This document shows positions 27,940 through 39,211 of a stretch of DNA of 64,000 nucleotides, in pieces. The position numbers and the translations under genes are program-made. Positions within the stretch are counted from its first letter, which is position 1. The number at the start of each line of letters is the position of its first letter. Below the pieces are notes generated by a model. It did no database searches and was not told where the DNA came from. It saw only the letters and a program-made list of their open reading frames with translations. Origin of the DNA: Paenarthrobacter sp. PH39-S1 (GTDB lineage: Bacteria; Actinomycetota; Actinomycetes; Actinomycetales; Micrococcaceae); assembly GCF_030063245.1 (NCBI RefSeq), contig NZ_JASISR010000001.1:160178-224177 (forward strand), given 5' to 3'.

Positions 27940-28033
27940 ACTGCAAGGGTACAGATGGCGGTGGCCTAAACTTGGAGGTATCCCCTTCCCGGACGCCGCG
28001 CAGCGTCAGTCGACACGTACTGGAGAAGAATCC

Positions 28034-29659
28034 GTGAGCACCCTTGACCCTGCACAACTTGACCGGGTACCTATCCGCCGGGCCCTGATCTCGGTTTACG
28101 ACAAGACCGGGCTGGAGGAACTTGCGGCCGGGCTGCATGCCGCAGGCGTCAGCATCGTTTCCACCGGTTCGACGGCCGCCCGGATCGCCGCCGTGGATAT
28201 TCCGGTGCAGGGGGTTGAAGAGGTCACCGGCTCGCCCGAGATGCTCGATGGCCGGGTCAAGACGCTGCATCCGCGCATTCACGCCGGCATCCTGGCGGAC
28301 CGCAGGCTGCCAGACCATGTGCAGCAGCTCGCGGATCTGGAGATCGACACGTTCGATCTCGTCGTCGTCAACCTTTACCCGTTCGCCGAGACCGTCGCTT
28401 CGGGTGCGGCCAATGACGACGTCGTCGAGCAGATTGACATCGGTGGCCCGTCGATGGTGCGTGCCGCCGCTAAGAACCACGCCTCGGTCGCCGTCGTCGT
28501 GGATCCGAAGAGCTACGCCGACGTCATCGCGGCTGCGCAGCAGGGCGGCTTTGATCTGGCGAGCCGCCGGCGGCTTGCGTCGCTGGCCTTCGCGCATACC
28601 GCCGCCTACGACAATGCGGTGGCCGCGTGGACCGCTCAAGAGCTTAACGACGACGGCGAACACTGGCCCGCGTACGCAGGTGTCGCCTTGGAGCGCTCCG
28701 AGGTGCTGCGCTACGGCGAAAACCCGCACCAGGCCGCCGCGCTCTATGTCGACCGAGCCGCCACGCCGGGCATTGCCCAGGCGGACCAGCTGCACGGTAA
28801 GCCGATGAGCTACAACAACTACGTGGACGCCGACGCGGCGCTGCGGACGGCCTTTGAATTCGATGGTCCGGCCGTGGCCGTGGTCAAGCATGCCAACCCC
28901 TGCGGCGTTGCCGTGGCGCCCGCCGATGCTGACGACCCGGTGGCCCAGGCGCACGCCAAGGCCCACGCCTGCGACCCGAGCTCGGCCTACGGCGGCGTGA
29001 TCGCCTCCAACCGTCCGGTCACGCATGACATGGCGGTCGGCCTGAAGGGCGTCTTCACCGAGGTCATCATTGCGCCGTCGTTCGAGCCGGACGCGCTGGA
29101 GCGCCTGCAGAAGCGTGCGGACATCCGCCTGCTGACGCTGCCGGAGGGCTACGCCCGCGCCGCGGTGGAATTTCGGCAGGTCTCCGGCGGCATGTTGATC
29201 CAGTCCACGGACCGGATGGATGCCGCGGGGGACAATCCGCAGAGCTGGACACTGGTTTCGGGTGAACCGGCGGACGACGCCACCATGGCCGACCTGGCGT
29301 TCGCCTGGAAGGCGCTGCGCGGGGTCAAGTCCAACGGGATTCTGCTCGCCAACGACGGCGCCTCGGTCGGCGTGGGCATGGGGCAGGTTAATCGGGTGGA
29401 TTCCTGCAGGCTGGCGGTGGAACGCGCCAATACGCTGGCCCCGGACAAGGACGGTACCGCCATTGAGCGGGCCCGCGGGGCGGTGGCTGCCTCGGACGCG
29501 TTCTTCCCGTTCGCCGATGGCCTGCAGATTCTGCTCGAGGCCGGCGTACGCGCCGTCGTCCAGCCCGGCGGTTCCGTGCGCGATGAGGAAGTCATCGCCG
29601 CGGCCCAGGCGGCCGGCGTCACAATGTACCTGACCGGATCACGCCACTTCTTCCACTGA
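28034..29659 (+). CDS. purH: bifunctional AICAR formyltransferase/IMP cyclohydrolase
   Basis: 541 residues from GTG 28034, with GGAGAAGAATCC upstream. The frame is open far upstream (from 27398), but that part is the shadow of the GH3 gene. The N-terminal MGS-like cyclohydrolase domain ([41 protein letters not shown]) is followed by the formyltransferase domain with the catalytic Lys-His of [12 protein letters not shown]. Catalyses the last two steps to IMP, consuming 10-formyl-THF and the ZMP precursor relevant to the ZTP switch downstream. Confidence 0.95.
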   Translation: MSTLDPAQLDRVPIRRALISVYDKTGLEELAAGLHAAGVSIVSTGSTAARIAAVDIPVQGVEEVTGSPEMLDGRVKTLHPRIHAGILADRRLPDHVQQLADLEIDTFDLVVVNLYPFAETVASGAANDDVVEQIDIGGPSMVRAAAKNHASVAVVVDPKSYADVIAAAQQGGFDLASRRRLASLAFAHTAAYDNAVAAWTAQELNDDGEHWPAYAGVALERSEVLRYGENPHQAAALYVDRAATPGIAQADQLHGKPMSYNNYVDADAALRTAFEFDGPAVAVVKHANPCGVAVAPADADDPVAQAHAKAHACDPSSAYGGVIASNRPVTHDMAVGLKGVFTEVIIAPSFEPDALERLQKRADIRLLTLPEGYARAAVEFRQVSGGMLIQSTDRMDAAGDNPQSWTLVSGEPADDATMADLAFAWKALRGVKSNGILLANDGASVGVGMGQVNRVDSCRLAVERANTLAPDKDGTAIERARGAVAASDAFFPFADGLQILLEAGVRAVVQPGGSVRDEEVIAAAQAAGVTMYLTGSRHFFH

Positions 29660-29666
29660 CCCCGCA

Positions 29667-29725
29667 TCGACGTCACACTTCGCGCCCGTGCCGGCGGACA
29701 ACAGGGGCGCGAAGTGCGATATCGA
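29667..29725. terminator. imperfect long palindrome after purH, probable terminator
   Basis: 24-bp arms at 29667-29690 and 29702-29725 with four mismatches and an 11-base loop. It starts eight bases after the purH stop, ahead of icd. Style resembles the long palindrome family (members A-C), but the sequence modules differ (ACACTTCGCGCCC core). Confidence 0.65.
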
Positions 29726-29805
29726 CGGCAGGGGTGCCTGATGGGCGGCAACCAGGCCTCCTCAGGTAGGTTGGATATAAAAGAAATGACACCAGATTTC
29801 CGTAG

Positions 29806-32074
<2,269 letters not shown>

Positions 32075-32273
32075 CGCCGCGGTACATCCACTGCCCGCTC
32101 GCCCGCATGGGAGAGTGGGCAGTCCTGTCGCATATTCGTCTTTCGGTCGTTACCTGATCTTAATTTCTTCCGAGTGTGTCCGACACAACATTTCGTTGTA
32201 GTCTCAGGACATAATCAACGAATGAGCGCAGGCAATGAGGCCTTTGCTCGGATGTGGCCCGAAAGGCAAATCT

Positions 32274-33506
32274 ATGTACCGCAAGAAACTTGTCTCGACA
32301 CTGGCCGTGGCAGCCACGCTGGGGATGCTGCTGTCATCGTGCGCGAACCAGGCAGGAACCGGCACCTCCTCCGACACCGCTGCGTCCGGCAGCAAGGTGA
32401 ACGTCCCGGCACTGACCAAAATTGACACTCCGCCGAATGCTGTCCTGCCCAAGGGTGACGGCAAGGCCACCTGCCCGGCCACCACGACGCTGGCCTACGC
32501 GGGTGCGGAGACCGGCCCCAACGCCCAGCTGGGTATTAACATTTTCAACGGCGTTCAGCTGGCCATCAACGAGCATAACGCCGCGAACGCCGGCTGCCAG
32601 GTGCAGTTCAAGAAATTTGACACCGAGGGGGATCCGAGCAAGGCCACCGGCCCGGTGACCCAGGTGACCACCGAGGCCAGCATCATCGGTGTCATCGGTC
32701 TGCCGTTCTCCGGCGAGTCCAAGGCAACCGGCAACATTTTCGAGCAGTCGAAACTGGTGCACATCACTCCGGCCGCAACGAACCCGGGCCTGACCACCAA
32801 CGGCTGGACGACCTTCTTTCGCGGCCTGGGCAACGACGCCGTACAGGGACCGGCAGCCGCAAAATTCATGACCGGGAAACTGGCAGCCAAGAAGGTCTAC
32901 GTCGTTCAGGATGACTCCGACTACGGCATCGGCCTGGGCAAGACGACCTCCGATGGGCTCGGAAGCGCGCTGGCCGGAACCGACAAGGTCACGACCGGGC
33001 AGAAGGACTTTTCCGCGGTAATCTCCAAGATCATCAATGCCAAGGCCGATGCGGTGTTCTACTCCGGCTACTATGCCGAGGGCGCGCCCTTTGACCAGCA
33101 GCTGGTCGGCAAGGGTTTCACCGGAACCTTCGTTGGCCCCGACGGCCTCAAGGATGATCAGTTCATCAAGCAGGCCGGAGATTCCTCCAACAACGCCTAC
33201 TTCACCTGCCCGTGTATTCCGGGTGAACTGATTCCCTCCTTTGAGAGCGCGTACAAGTCCTTGAACAACGCGGAGCCGGGAACGTACTCCATTGAAGGTT
33301 ACGACGCCGCGACGGTGCTCCTGTCGGGCATCGACGCCGGCAAGCAGTCCCGCGCGGATCTGCTCTCCTGGGTCAAGTCCTACGACAAGGACGGTCTGAG
33401 CAAGCACTACAAGTGGGACGACAAGGGCGAACTGCAGGCCCCGACGGTCTACGGATACAAAGTGGAAAACGGCAAGATTGTGCCAGTTGGCGCGATCGGC
33501 GAGTAA
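32274..33506 (+). CDS. livJ: branched-chain amino acid ABC transporter, substrate-binding lipoprotein
   Basis: 410 residues from ATG 32274; an earlier in-frame start at 32235 would put extra residues ahead of a perfect lipoprotein signal (MYRKKLVSTLAVAATLG, lipobox LSSC with Cys23). The mature part is a periplasmic-binding type I fold of the LivJ kind: LAYAGAETGPNAQLGINIFNG and AYFTCPCIPGELIP. Binds Leu/Ile/Val or another hydrophobic amino acid. First gene of livJHMGF, separated from livH by a hairpin that likely raises livJ transcript over the rest. Confidence 0.9.
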   Translation: MYRKKLVSTLAVAATLGMLLSSCANQAGTGTSSDTAASGSKVNVPALTKIDTPPNAVLPKGDGKATCPATTTLAYAGAETGPNAQLGINIFNGVQLAINEHNAANAGCQVQFKKFDTEGDPSKATGPVTQVTTEASIIGVIGLPFSGESKATGNIFEQSKLVHITPAATNPGLTTNGWTTFFRGLGNDAVQGPAAAKFMTGKLAAKKVYVVQDDSDYGIGLGKTTSDGLGSALAGTDKVTTGQKDFSAVISKIINAKADAVFYSGYYAEGAPFDQQLVGKGFTGTFVGPDGLKDDQFIKQAGDSSNNAYFTCPCIPGELIPSFESAYKSLNNAEPGTYSIEGYDAATVLLSGIDAGKQSRADLLSWVKSYDKDGLSKHYKWDDKGELQAPTVYGYKVENGKIVPVGAIGE

Positions 33507-33520
33507 CTAGCGGAACATGG

Positions 33521-33561
33521 ACAATGCTGCGGGGCCGGTAGGCGAGGTCCCGCAGCATTGT
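33521..33561 (+). terminator. hairpin between livJ and livH (partial terminator)
   Basis: 13-bp perfect arms, ACAATGCTGCGGG at 33521-33533 and its complement at 33549-33561, with a 15-base loop and only a short CTT after it. It lies 14 bases after the livJ stop. Such hairpins commonly stabilise the binding-protein mRNA and reduce read-through into permease genes. Confidence 0.65.
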
Positions 33562-33646
33562 CTTGGACGCACGAAAAACCGAAAGCTACCGATTGTCCGC
33601 CCGGATCACTGCCGATCCGTTTCCCGGACTCAACCAGGATGTGCCA

Positions 33647-34654
33647 ATGCTCACTTCACTACTGACGTCCATGCCGATGGACAATGACTGGATCAGCTTC
33701 GATGTCGCGTCCTTGGGCGAGAACTTCTGGAGCGCCACCTTTGACGGACTGACCTTTGGGTCCATCTACGCGCTCGTGGCCTTGGGTTACACCCTCGTCT
33801 ATGGTGTGTTGAACCTGATTAACTTTGCCCACTCAGAAGTCTTCATCATGGGCTGCTACGCGGTTTTCTTTACACTCAACGGTTTGGGATTCGGCCCCAA
33901 CGTTCCGCACCTGTCGCTGGCGTCCATTGTGCTGAACCTCGTGCTGGCCCTGGTGATCGCCATGATCGCCTCTGCCCTCACGGCGTTCCTGGTGGAGCGC
34001 GTCGCCTATAAGCCGCTGCGGAAGCGCAATGCACCACGGCTGGTCTTCCTGATCACGGCCATCGGCGTCTCCTTCACCATTCAATACACCATCTACGCCA
34101 TCCGTGGTCCCAGCCCCGAGGCTGCCGTGACCATGTTCAAACCGACGCCCATCTTCGACGTATTCGGTACCATCATTGATTCCCAGCAACTGGTCATTGT
34201 CATTGCGGCCGTCATCATGATGGTTCTCACCGAGCGGTTCATCAGCAAATCCCGCACCGGGCGCGGGATCCGCGCGGTGGCGCAGGATCCCGATACTGCC
34301 ACCCTCATGGGTGTGAACAAGGAACGCATCATCATTATCACCTTCGTGATCGGCGGTATCCTTGCCGGGGCGGCGGCGCTCTTCTACGTCATGAAGATTC
34401 CATCCGGTGTCCAGTACAACGGTGGGTTTGTCTTGGGCATCAAGGCCTTCGCTGCCGCAGTATTGGGCGGCATCGGCAACGTCCGCGGCGCACTGCTCGG
34501 TGGCCTGCTGTTGGGCCTCATTGGTAACTATGGCCAGATACTGCTCGGCAATTCGCAGTGGACCGACGTCGTCGCCTTCATGGTGCTGGTGCTGGTACTG
34601 CTGGTGCGGCCCGAGGGCATCCTAGGCACCTCCCTTGGAAGGAGCAAAGCATGA
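33647..34654 (+). CDS. livH: branched-chain amino acid ABC transporter, permease
   Basis: 335 residues from ATG 33647 (AGGATGTGCCA upstream); a longer start in the same frame at 33563 has no ribosome site. About eight membrane helices; LTFGSIYALVALGYTLVYG and GRGIRAVAQDPDTATLMGVN, the latter being the cytoplasmic ATPase-contact loop typical of LivH. C-terminal LGGIGNVRGALLGGLLLGL fits the family. Overlaps livM by four bases. Confidence 0.92.
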   Translation: MLTSLLTSMPMDNDWISFDVASLGENFWSATFDGLTFGSIYALVALGYTLVYGVLNLINFAHSEVFIMGCYAVFFTLNGLGFGPNVPHLSLASIVLNLVLALVIAMIASALTAFLVERVAYKPLRKRNAPRLVFLITAIGVSFTIQYTIYAIRGPSPEAAVTMFKPTPIFDVFGTIIDSQQLVIVIAAVIMMVLTERFISKSRTGRGIRAVAQDPDTATLMGVNKERIIIITFVIGGILAGAAALFYVMKIPSGVQYNGGFVLGIKAFAAAVLGGIGNVRGALLGGLLLGLIGNYGQILLGNSQWTDVVAFMVLVLVLLVRPEGILGTSLGRSKA

Positions 34655-35877
34655 GCATGACAGATGGCCCCACCCCGCTGCCGTCCGCAAAAGCGGCGCA
34701 GTCTGCTGACGACCGCGAGGCCCTGACCACCGCTCCCGGCGCCAGTATTGCCGGCCGCAAAGGGAAGAAGCCCGGTTCGCTCGGTCAGCGTTGGAATGCG
34801 CTCAGCCGTCAGCAGCAGTGGGCATTCCTGCTGATCGTGGTGGTGCTGGCCTACCTGCTGCCGGTTATCAACCCGCCTATCCTGACCACCGAACCGGGCA
34901 ATAACTTTGGCTTGGCCTGCTTCAATATGGCCCGTTTCGCCCTGATCGCCATCGGTCTGAACGTGGTGATCGGCTACGCCGGCCTGCTGGACCTCGGTTA
35001 TGTCGCGTTCTTCGCCGTGGGCGCCTACGTCTCTGCGATGCTGACCAGCCCTGATTCGGCGTTTTTGAAAATCCCGTACCTGTGGACCATCCCGGTGGCC
35101 ATGGCCGTGACCATGTTCTTCGGCGTGCTGCTGGGAATACCTACCCTGCGGCTCCGCGGTGACTATCTGGCGATCGTGACGCTGGGCTTTGGCGAAATCG
35201 TGCGGATTTTGGCCACCATCATCCCCGCAATGAAGGGACAGGTCGGCTTCCAGTCCGTGGGGCACCCGCCGGGCACTGCGGCCGACGGGACTCCGATATT
35301 CACCAACTCCAACGGCATTCCCTGGTATTGGCTGATCCTGACCATCATCATTATTGTGCTGCTGCTGGTGGGCAACCTGGAGCGCAGCCGCGTCGGCCGG
35401 GCCTGGGTCGCTATCCGGGAGGACGAGGACGCCGCCGAGATCATGGGCGTTCCGACCTTCAAATACAAGGTCTGGGCTTTCGCGATCGGCGCCTCGGTCG
35501 GTGGACTCTCCGGCGCGTTGGCCGCGGGGCAGGTTGGGTTTATCAGCAATCAGCGCTTTGACGTGTACACCTCCATCCTCTTCGTCGCCGCCGTCGTTCT
35601 CGGTGGCGCCGGCAATAAGGTGGGCGCGATTGTCGGCGGCGCACTGGTCAGCTACATTCCGGATCGTTTCACCGCCATTGCCGAGTACAAATACCTGATC
35701 TTCGGTATTGCCCTTGTGCTGATCATGATTTTCCGCTCTCAAGGGCTCTTTCCGGCCCGGCAGCGGCTGCTGTCGTATGGCCGTGACGCCTATAAGTGGG
35801 CGGTCAAGAAGGACGACGGCGGCGCGAGCGCGAAGCGAACGGCTGGTACGGCGCAGGAGAAGGGAGCACAGGCATGA
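34651..35877 (+). CDS. livM: branched-chain amino acid ABC transporter, permease
   Basis: 408 residues from ATG 34651, preceded by GGAAGGAGC. A hydrophilic N-terminal tail of about 55 residues leads into eight or nine helices. Signature segments: GLNVVIGYAGLLDLGYVAF, LRLRGDYLAIVTLGFGEI and GRAWVAIREDEDAAEIMGV, the coupling loop. ATGA overlaps on both sides tie it to livH and livG. Confidence 0.92.
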   Translation: MSMTDGPTPLPSAKAAQSADDREALTTAPGASIAGRKGKKPGSLGQRWNALSRQQQWAFLLIVVVLAYLLPVINPPILTTEPGNNFGLACFNMARFALIAIGLNVVIGYAGLLDLGYVAFFAVGAYVSAMLTSPDSAFLKIPYLWTIPVAMAVTMFFGVLLGIPTLRLRGDYLAIVTLGFGEIVRILATIIPAMKGQVGFQSVGHPPGTAADGTPIFTNSNGIPWYWLILTIIIIVLLLVGNLERSRVGRAWVAIREDEDAAEIMGVPTFKYKVWAFAIGASVGGLSGALAAGQVGFISNQRFDVYTSILFVAAVVLGGAGNKVGAIVGGALVSYIPDRFTAIAEYKYLIFGIALVLIMIFRSQGLFPARQRLLSYGRDAYKWAVKKDDGGASAKRTAGTAQEKGAQA

Positions 35878-36899
35878 GCGGGGATCACAACGAGGACCTT
35901 CCTCGGCACACGGCGGACTGGCCGGTGGGGGAGCCCGTCGGCACCGACGGTGGACACCCGGAGCGGCACCCGGTCGAGCATCGGGCCGGGCGCCGCGCTG
36001 CCGATGCGGAGACTGCAGTTGCGCAGCCCGCCGGAATCGATGAACAAGCCCTGGCCGAGCAGGGAATCGATCTGGACGTCGCCGAAATTGTAGCGCCGGA
36101 GCGGGAAATCGGCGTCAAGATCGGTGACAGTCTGGTCCAGGTGCAGAATCTGACCGTGAAGTTCGGTGGCCTGATGGCGCTGGACAATGTTTCGTTTGAC
36201 ATCAAGCGCGGCGAGATCCTGGGCTTGATCGGTCCCAATGGTGCCGGCAAGACCACCTGCTTCAATGCGATGACCGGTGTGTACAAGCCCAGCAGTGGCA
36301 AGGTGCTGCTGGAGGGGCAGTCCATCGGGGGCCAGAAGCAGCACAAGATCACCCGGATGGGACTGGCCCGCACCTTCCAGAACATCCGGCTGTTTGGCGA
36401 GATGACGGCGCTGGAGAACGTCGTCGTCGGCCTTGACGCCCGGCATAAGACCAGCGTGGGGCGCGCCCTGTTGCGGCTGCCGACTCATGTCCGCGAGGAG
36501 AAGTCGGCCATCGAACGCGGCATGGCATTGCTGGACTTCGTCGGGATCGCCGAGCATGCGCATTTCCTGTCCCGGCACCTGCCGTACGGACACCAGCGCC
36601 GGCTCGAGATTGCCCGCGCGCTCGCCACGGACCCCAAGGTGCTGTGCCTGGATGAGCCCGCGGCCGGCTTCAACCCGGCGGAGAAGGAAGAGCTGATGAC
36701 GCTCATCCGCACCATCCGCAACGACGGCTACACCGTGCTGCTGATCGAGCACGACATGAAACTGGTGATGGGGGTGACGGACCGGATTGTGGTGTTGGAG
36801 TTCGGCAAGAAGATTGCCGACGGCCGCCCCCGCGAGATCCGTGAAGATCCCCTCGTGATTTCGGCATACCTAGGAGAGCCCGAAGATGACGTTGCTTGA
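35874..36899 (+). CDS. livG: branched-chain amino acid ABC transporter, ATPase LivG with N-terminal extension
   Basis: 341 residues; the usual LivG is about 255. The first 80-85 residues are hydrophilic and probably disordered (GEPVGTDGGHPERHPVEH and an acidic stretch). The ABC core starts at LVQVQNLTVKFGGLMALDNV, with Walker A GPNGAGKTTC, the LivG-type switch GLARTFQNIRLF, signature-like LPYGHQRRLEIARALATDP and Walker B VLCLDEPAAG. The start overlaps the livM stop, so the extension is probably real. Overlaps livF by 14 bases. Confidence 0.92.
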   Translation: MSGDHNEDLPRHTADWPVGEPVGTDGGHPERHPVEHRAGRRAADAETAVAQPAGIDEQALAEQGIDLDVAEIVAPEREIGVKIGDSLVQVQNLTVKFGGLMALDNVSFDIKRGEILGLIGPNGAGKTTCFNAMTGVYKPSSGKVLLEGQSIGGQKQHKITRMGLARTFQNIRLFGEMTALENVVVGLDARHKTSVGRALLRLPTHVREEKSAIERGMALLDFVGIAEHAHFLSRHLPYGHQRRLEIARALATDPKVLCLDEPAAGFNPAEKEELMTLIRTIRNDGYTVLLIEHDMKLVMGVTDRIVVLEFGKKIADGRPREIREDPLVISAYLGEPEDDVA

Positions 36900-37599
36900 G
36901 CTGGACAATGTAAGCGTCCACTATGGCCGGATCCAGGCGATTAAGGACATGTCCTTCACCGTCGAGGAGGGGGAGATCGTCTCGCTGATCGGCGCGAACG
37001 GTGCCGGCAAGACGACGACGATGAAGACCATTTCCGGGCTGTTGAACCCCTCGGCCGGATCCATCAAATTCGCCGGGCAGGACATCACCAAGATGAAGGC
37101 CCACATCCGCGTGGTGCAGGGCATCTCGCAGGCTCCCGAAGGACGCGGGGTGTTCCCCGGCATGACCGTGCTGGAGAACCTGGACATGGGGGCGTTCGGG
37201 CGCAAGGACCGAAGCGGCATGGCGGCGGACATTGCCCGCGTTTTTGCCCTCTTTCCGAGGCTGGAGGAACGCCAGAAGCAGCTCGGCGGGACCATGTCCG
37301 GCGGCGAGCAGCAGATGCTGGCGATCGGGCGCGCGCTCATGTCCAACCCCAAGCTGCTGCTCCTGGATGAGCCGTCCATGGGGCTGGCGCCGCAGTTCAT
37401 CCGGCAGATCTTCAAGATCATCACGGAGATCAACAGCCAAGGCACCACGGTGCTGCTGGTGGAGCAGAACGCCAACCAGGCCTTGGCGCGCGCACATCGG
37501 GCCTTTGTCTTGGAGACCGGCGAAATCACGCACAGCGGGACGGGCAAGGAACTGCTCTCCAATCCCGCGATCAAGGAGGCGTACCTGGGCGTCGGCTAG
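36886..37599 (+). CDS. livF: branched-chain amino acid ABC transporter, ATPase LivF
   Basis: 237 residues, normal length. Walker A GANGAGKTTTMK, LivF-specific QAPEGRGVFPGMTVLENLDMG, signature MSGGEQQMLAIGRALM, Walker B LLLLDEPSMGLAP. Heterodimerises with LivG on the LivHM channel. Last gene of the operon; no clear hairpin follows immediately, and the downstream DNA is repeat-rich. Confidence 0.94.
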   Translation: MTLLELDNVSVHYGRIQAIKDMSFTVEEGEIVSLIGANGAGKTTTMKTISGLLNPSAGSIKFAGQDITKMKAHIRVVQGISQAPEGRGVFPGMTVLENLDMGAFGRKDRSGMAADIARVFALFPRLEERQKQLGGTMSGGEQQMLAIGRALMSNPKLLLLDEPSMGLAPQFIRQIFKIITEINSQGTTVLLVEQNANQALARAHRAFVLETGEITHSGTGKELLSNPAIKEAYLGVG

Positions 37600-37647
37600 C
37601 GCTGGCGTCAGCCCATTGAGCCTTCGCGTTAAGCTTTGCCCAGTTTT

Positions 37648-37750
37648 CGTGGCAGTTTATTCGTGGCAGTTTAACAGGCACCGGCTTAACAGGCACCGGC
37701 GGAATCGTGGCAGTTTAACAGGCACCGGCGGAGCGGTGGCGGCACTGGCG
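37648..37750. repeat. interleaved short direct repeats
   Basis: CGTGGCAGTTTA occurs at 37648, 37662 and 37706; TTAACAGGCACCGGC occurs at 37671, 37686 and 37716, with degenerate copies (GGCACTGGCGGAG) after. The two units alternate, which suggests slippage or repeated local duplication. Confidence 0.85.
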
Positions 37751-37790
37751 GAGCAGCTTTGGCGCCACTGGAGGGAGGGTATTCTTCGGC

Positions 37791-37871
37791 GTGACGGTGG
37801 GCGCGCTGGCTGGCCTGATCCCTGCCCTGATGGCGGTCCGCGTCAAGGTGATCGACGCGATCCGTTTCTAA
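37791..37871 (+). pseudogene. C-terminal remnant of an FtsX/MacB-type ABC transporter permease
   Basis: 27 codons ending in TAA: VTVGALAGLIPALMAVRVKV then IDAIRF. Permeases of this family end with a pattern close to GLIPALRAARVKPIDALR, so this is best read as the last residues of a lost gene. It has no start, no Walker or other domain, and no partner genes. Short, so chance resemblance cannot be excluded. Confidence 0.45.
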
Positions 37872-37940
37872 TGTGGACGCGATCCGCTTCAGATTCACCC
37901 GTCAGTACTCGTCGGAAGCTGCGCCATTGTGGGACCGGGG

Positions 37941-39074
37941 TTATCCGGCGCTCATCCTATCCGCCGGATAGGTGATGCCCAGCTGGCCGCGGATGCCGTC
38001 AAAGAGCGCCATGATGGCCAATGAATCATCCAGCGGCATGGTGGGGCTTTCGGTGAGCCCCTGCTGGATGCAGCGCGTGACTTCGCGCAACTGGTAGGTG
38101 TAGCCGCGGCCGGGAAACTCGAAATTCTCCACCCGGGCGGTGCGGGAGCCAACGTGAACGGCGAGTGAGGTCGGATTATTGATCGACCCTGAGGTCCGGA
38201 TGAAGCCCTCGGAACCGGCGACGACGGCGGACCGCGGGCCGAGTGCGGTGAGGGAGGAGATGAGCTGGGCATGCGCCCCGGAGGAGTATTCAAGGGTGAT
38301 CGCGTTCTGACTGTCCACGCCCCAATCCGTGAGGGTGCCGGCCGCGGTGACGGACGCCGGGGCGCCCAGCGTTCCCCATGCCCAGAGCAGGGGGTAAACA
38401 CTCAGATCGAGCAGCGCCCCACCGCCGGCCGTCGGGTCCCAGATGCGGGCCGCGCGGTCCAGCGGGGCCACGAAACCCAGATCCGCCTGGACCCATTGCA
38501 CGTCCCCGATCTCCCCCGAGTCTGCGATCTCGAAGGCCCGCTGCATCCCGGGGACAAATCGCGCCCAGACGGCCTCCATCAGGAAGAGCCCGCGCTCCCG
38601 GGCCAGTCCGATCAGCTCCGCCGCTTCGCGGGCATTGATGGTCAGGGCTTTTTCGCACAGGACGTGTTTGCCGGCTTCCAGGGCAGCCTTCGCCACGGCA
38701 TGGTGCTGGGCGTGCGGGGTGGCTATGTAGACCACATCGACCTCGGGATCCGCGACCAGCTGCTGGTACCCCGGCATATTCCCGGCAGACGCGCTCCCGA
38801 CTGTTCCGCCGTCGTCGTGCTGGCCCCCGTCGTCGTAATAGTGGCGCGCAAAGCCGAAGCGGGCCGCAAAGTCTGCGGCGTTGTGCCGGCTGCGGGAGCT
38901 GACGGCCTGCAGCACGGCATCTTCCAGCAATGCGAGATCGGTGCTCATGGTCCGGGCAATGTTCCCGGTGGCCACCACACCCCAGCGCAACGGTCTCCCG
39001 GTGGCTTTGATGGGATCCGGTGAAGCGGAGGTATACCAGTGCGGCCTGGCGATGTAACGGTTCGGAGTCGTCAT
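37941..39074 (-). CDS. Gfo/Idh/MocA family oxidoreductase
   Basis: 377 residues from ATG 39074; an in-frame start at 39158 would lie in the terminator of the next operon. N-terminal NAD(P)-binding fold: RWGVVATGNIARTMSTDLALL, then VDVVYIATPHAQHHAVAKAAL and CEKALTINAREAAELI, where the EK motif carries the catalytic-site lysine. The C-terminal domain forms the substrate sheet. Family members oxidise sugars, inositols or dihydrodiols; substrate unknown. It is near, but separated by a strong hairpin from, the sugar transporter, so a shared sugar substrate is only a guess. Confidence 0.88.
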   Translation of the reverse strand: MTTPNRYIARPHWYTSASPDPIKATGRPLRWGVVATGNIARTMSTDLALLEDAVLQAVSSRSRHNAADFAARFGFARHYYDDGGQHDDGGTVGSASAGNMPGYQQLVADPEVDVVYIATPHAQHHAVAKAALEAGKHVLCEKALTINAREAAELIGLARERGLFLMEAVWARFVPGMQRAFEIADSGEIGDVQWVQADLGFVAPLDRAARIWDPTAGGGALLDLSVYPLLWAWGTLGAPASVTAAGTLTDWGVDSQNAITLEYSSGAHAQLISSLTALGPRSAVVAGSEGFIRTSGSINNPTSLAVHVGSRTARVENFEFPGRGYTYQLREVTRCIQQGLTESPTMPLDDSLAIMALFDGIRGQLGITYPADRMSAG

Positions 39075-39121
39075 CCTGCCATCATGCCAGAGACGCATCG
39101 CAGGTTGGAGGGGCAAAGCAC

Positions 39122-39159
39122 AATGGTCCCCGTCCCGGAAAACCGGGACGGGGACCATT
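39122..39159 (-). terminator. strong hairpin after the sugar-transporter operon
   Basis: 17-bp perfect arms (39122-39138 and 39143-39159) around four bases, very GC-rich. It lies 53 bases beyond the end of the binding-protein gene on the minus strand, and upstream of the oxidoreductase gene, so it separates the two transcription units. Confidence 0.8.
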
Positions 39160-39211
39160 CAGCGGCCCGCTGGAGCTGTTTGCCCTGCTGGAGCCTCTTG
39201 GTCAGCCGGAG

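Larger units (their letters stand above)
37600..37940. other. 341-bp intergenic region with nested repeats and a permease C-terminus remnant
   Basis: Between livF and the convergent oxidoreductase gene. It contains interleaved short repeats (37648-37750) and a 27-codon fragment resembling the end of an FtsX/MacB permease (37791-37871). The last bases of that fragment are nearly duplicated: GACGCGATCCGTTTC at 37854-37868 and GACGCGATCCGCTTC at 37875-37889. No intact gene. Confidence 0.6.

Noticed and set aside
27398-28033. In-frame upstream extension of purH
   Set aside because: It is antisense to the GH3 gene and lacks similarity to PurH; the GTG at 28034 has a ribosome site and the correct N-terminus.
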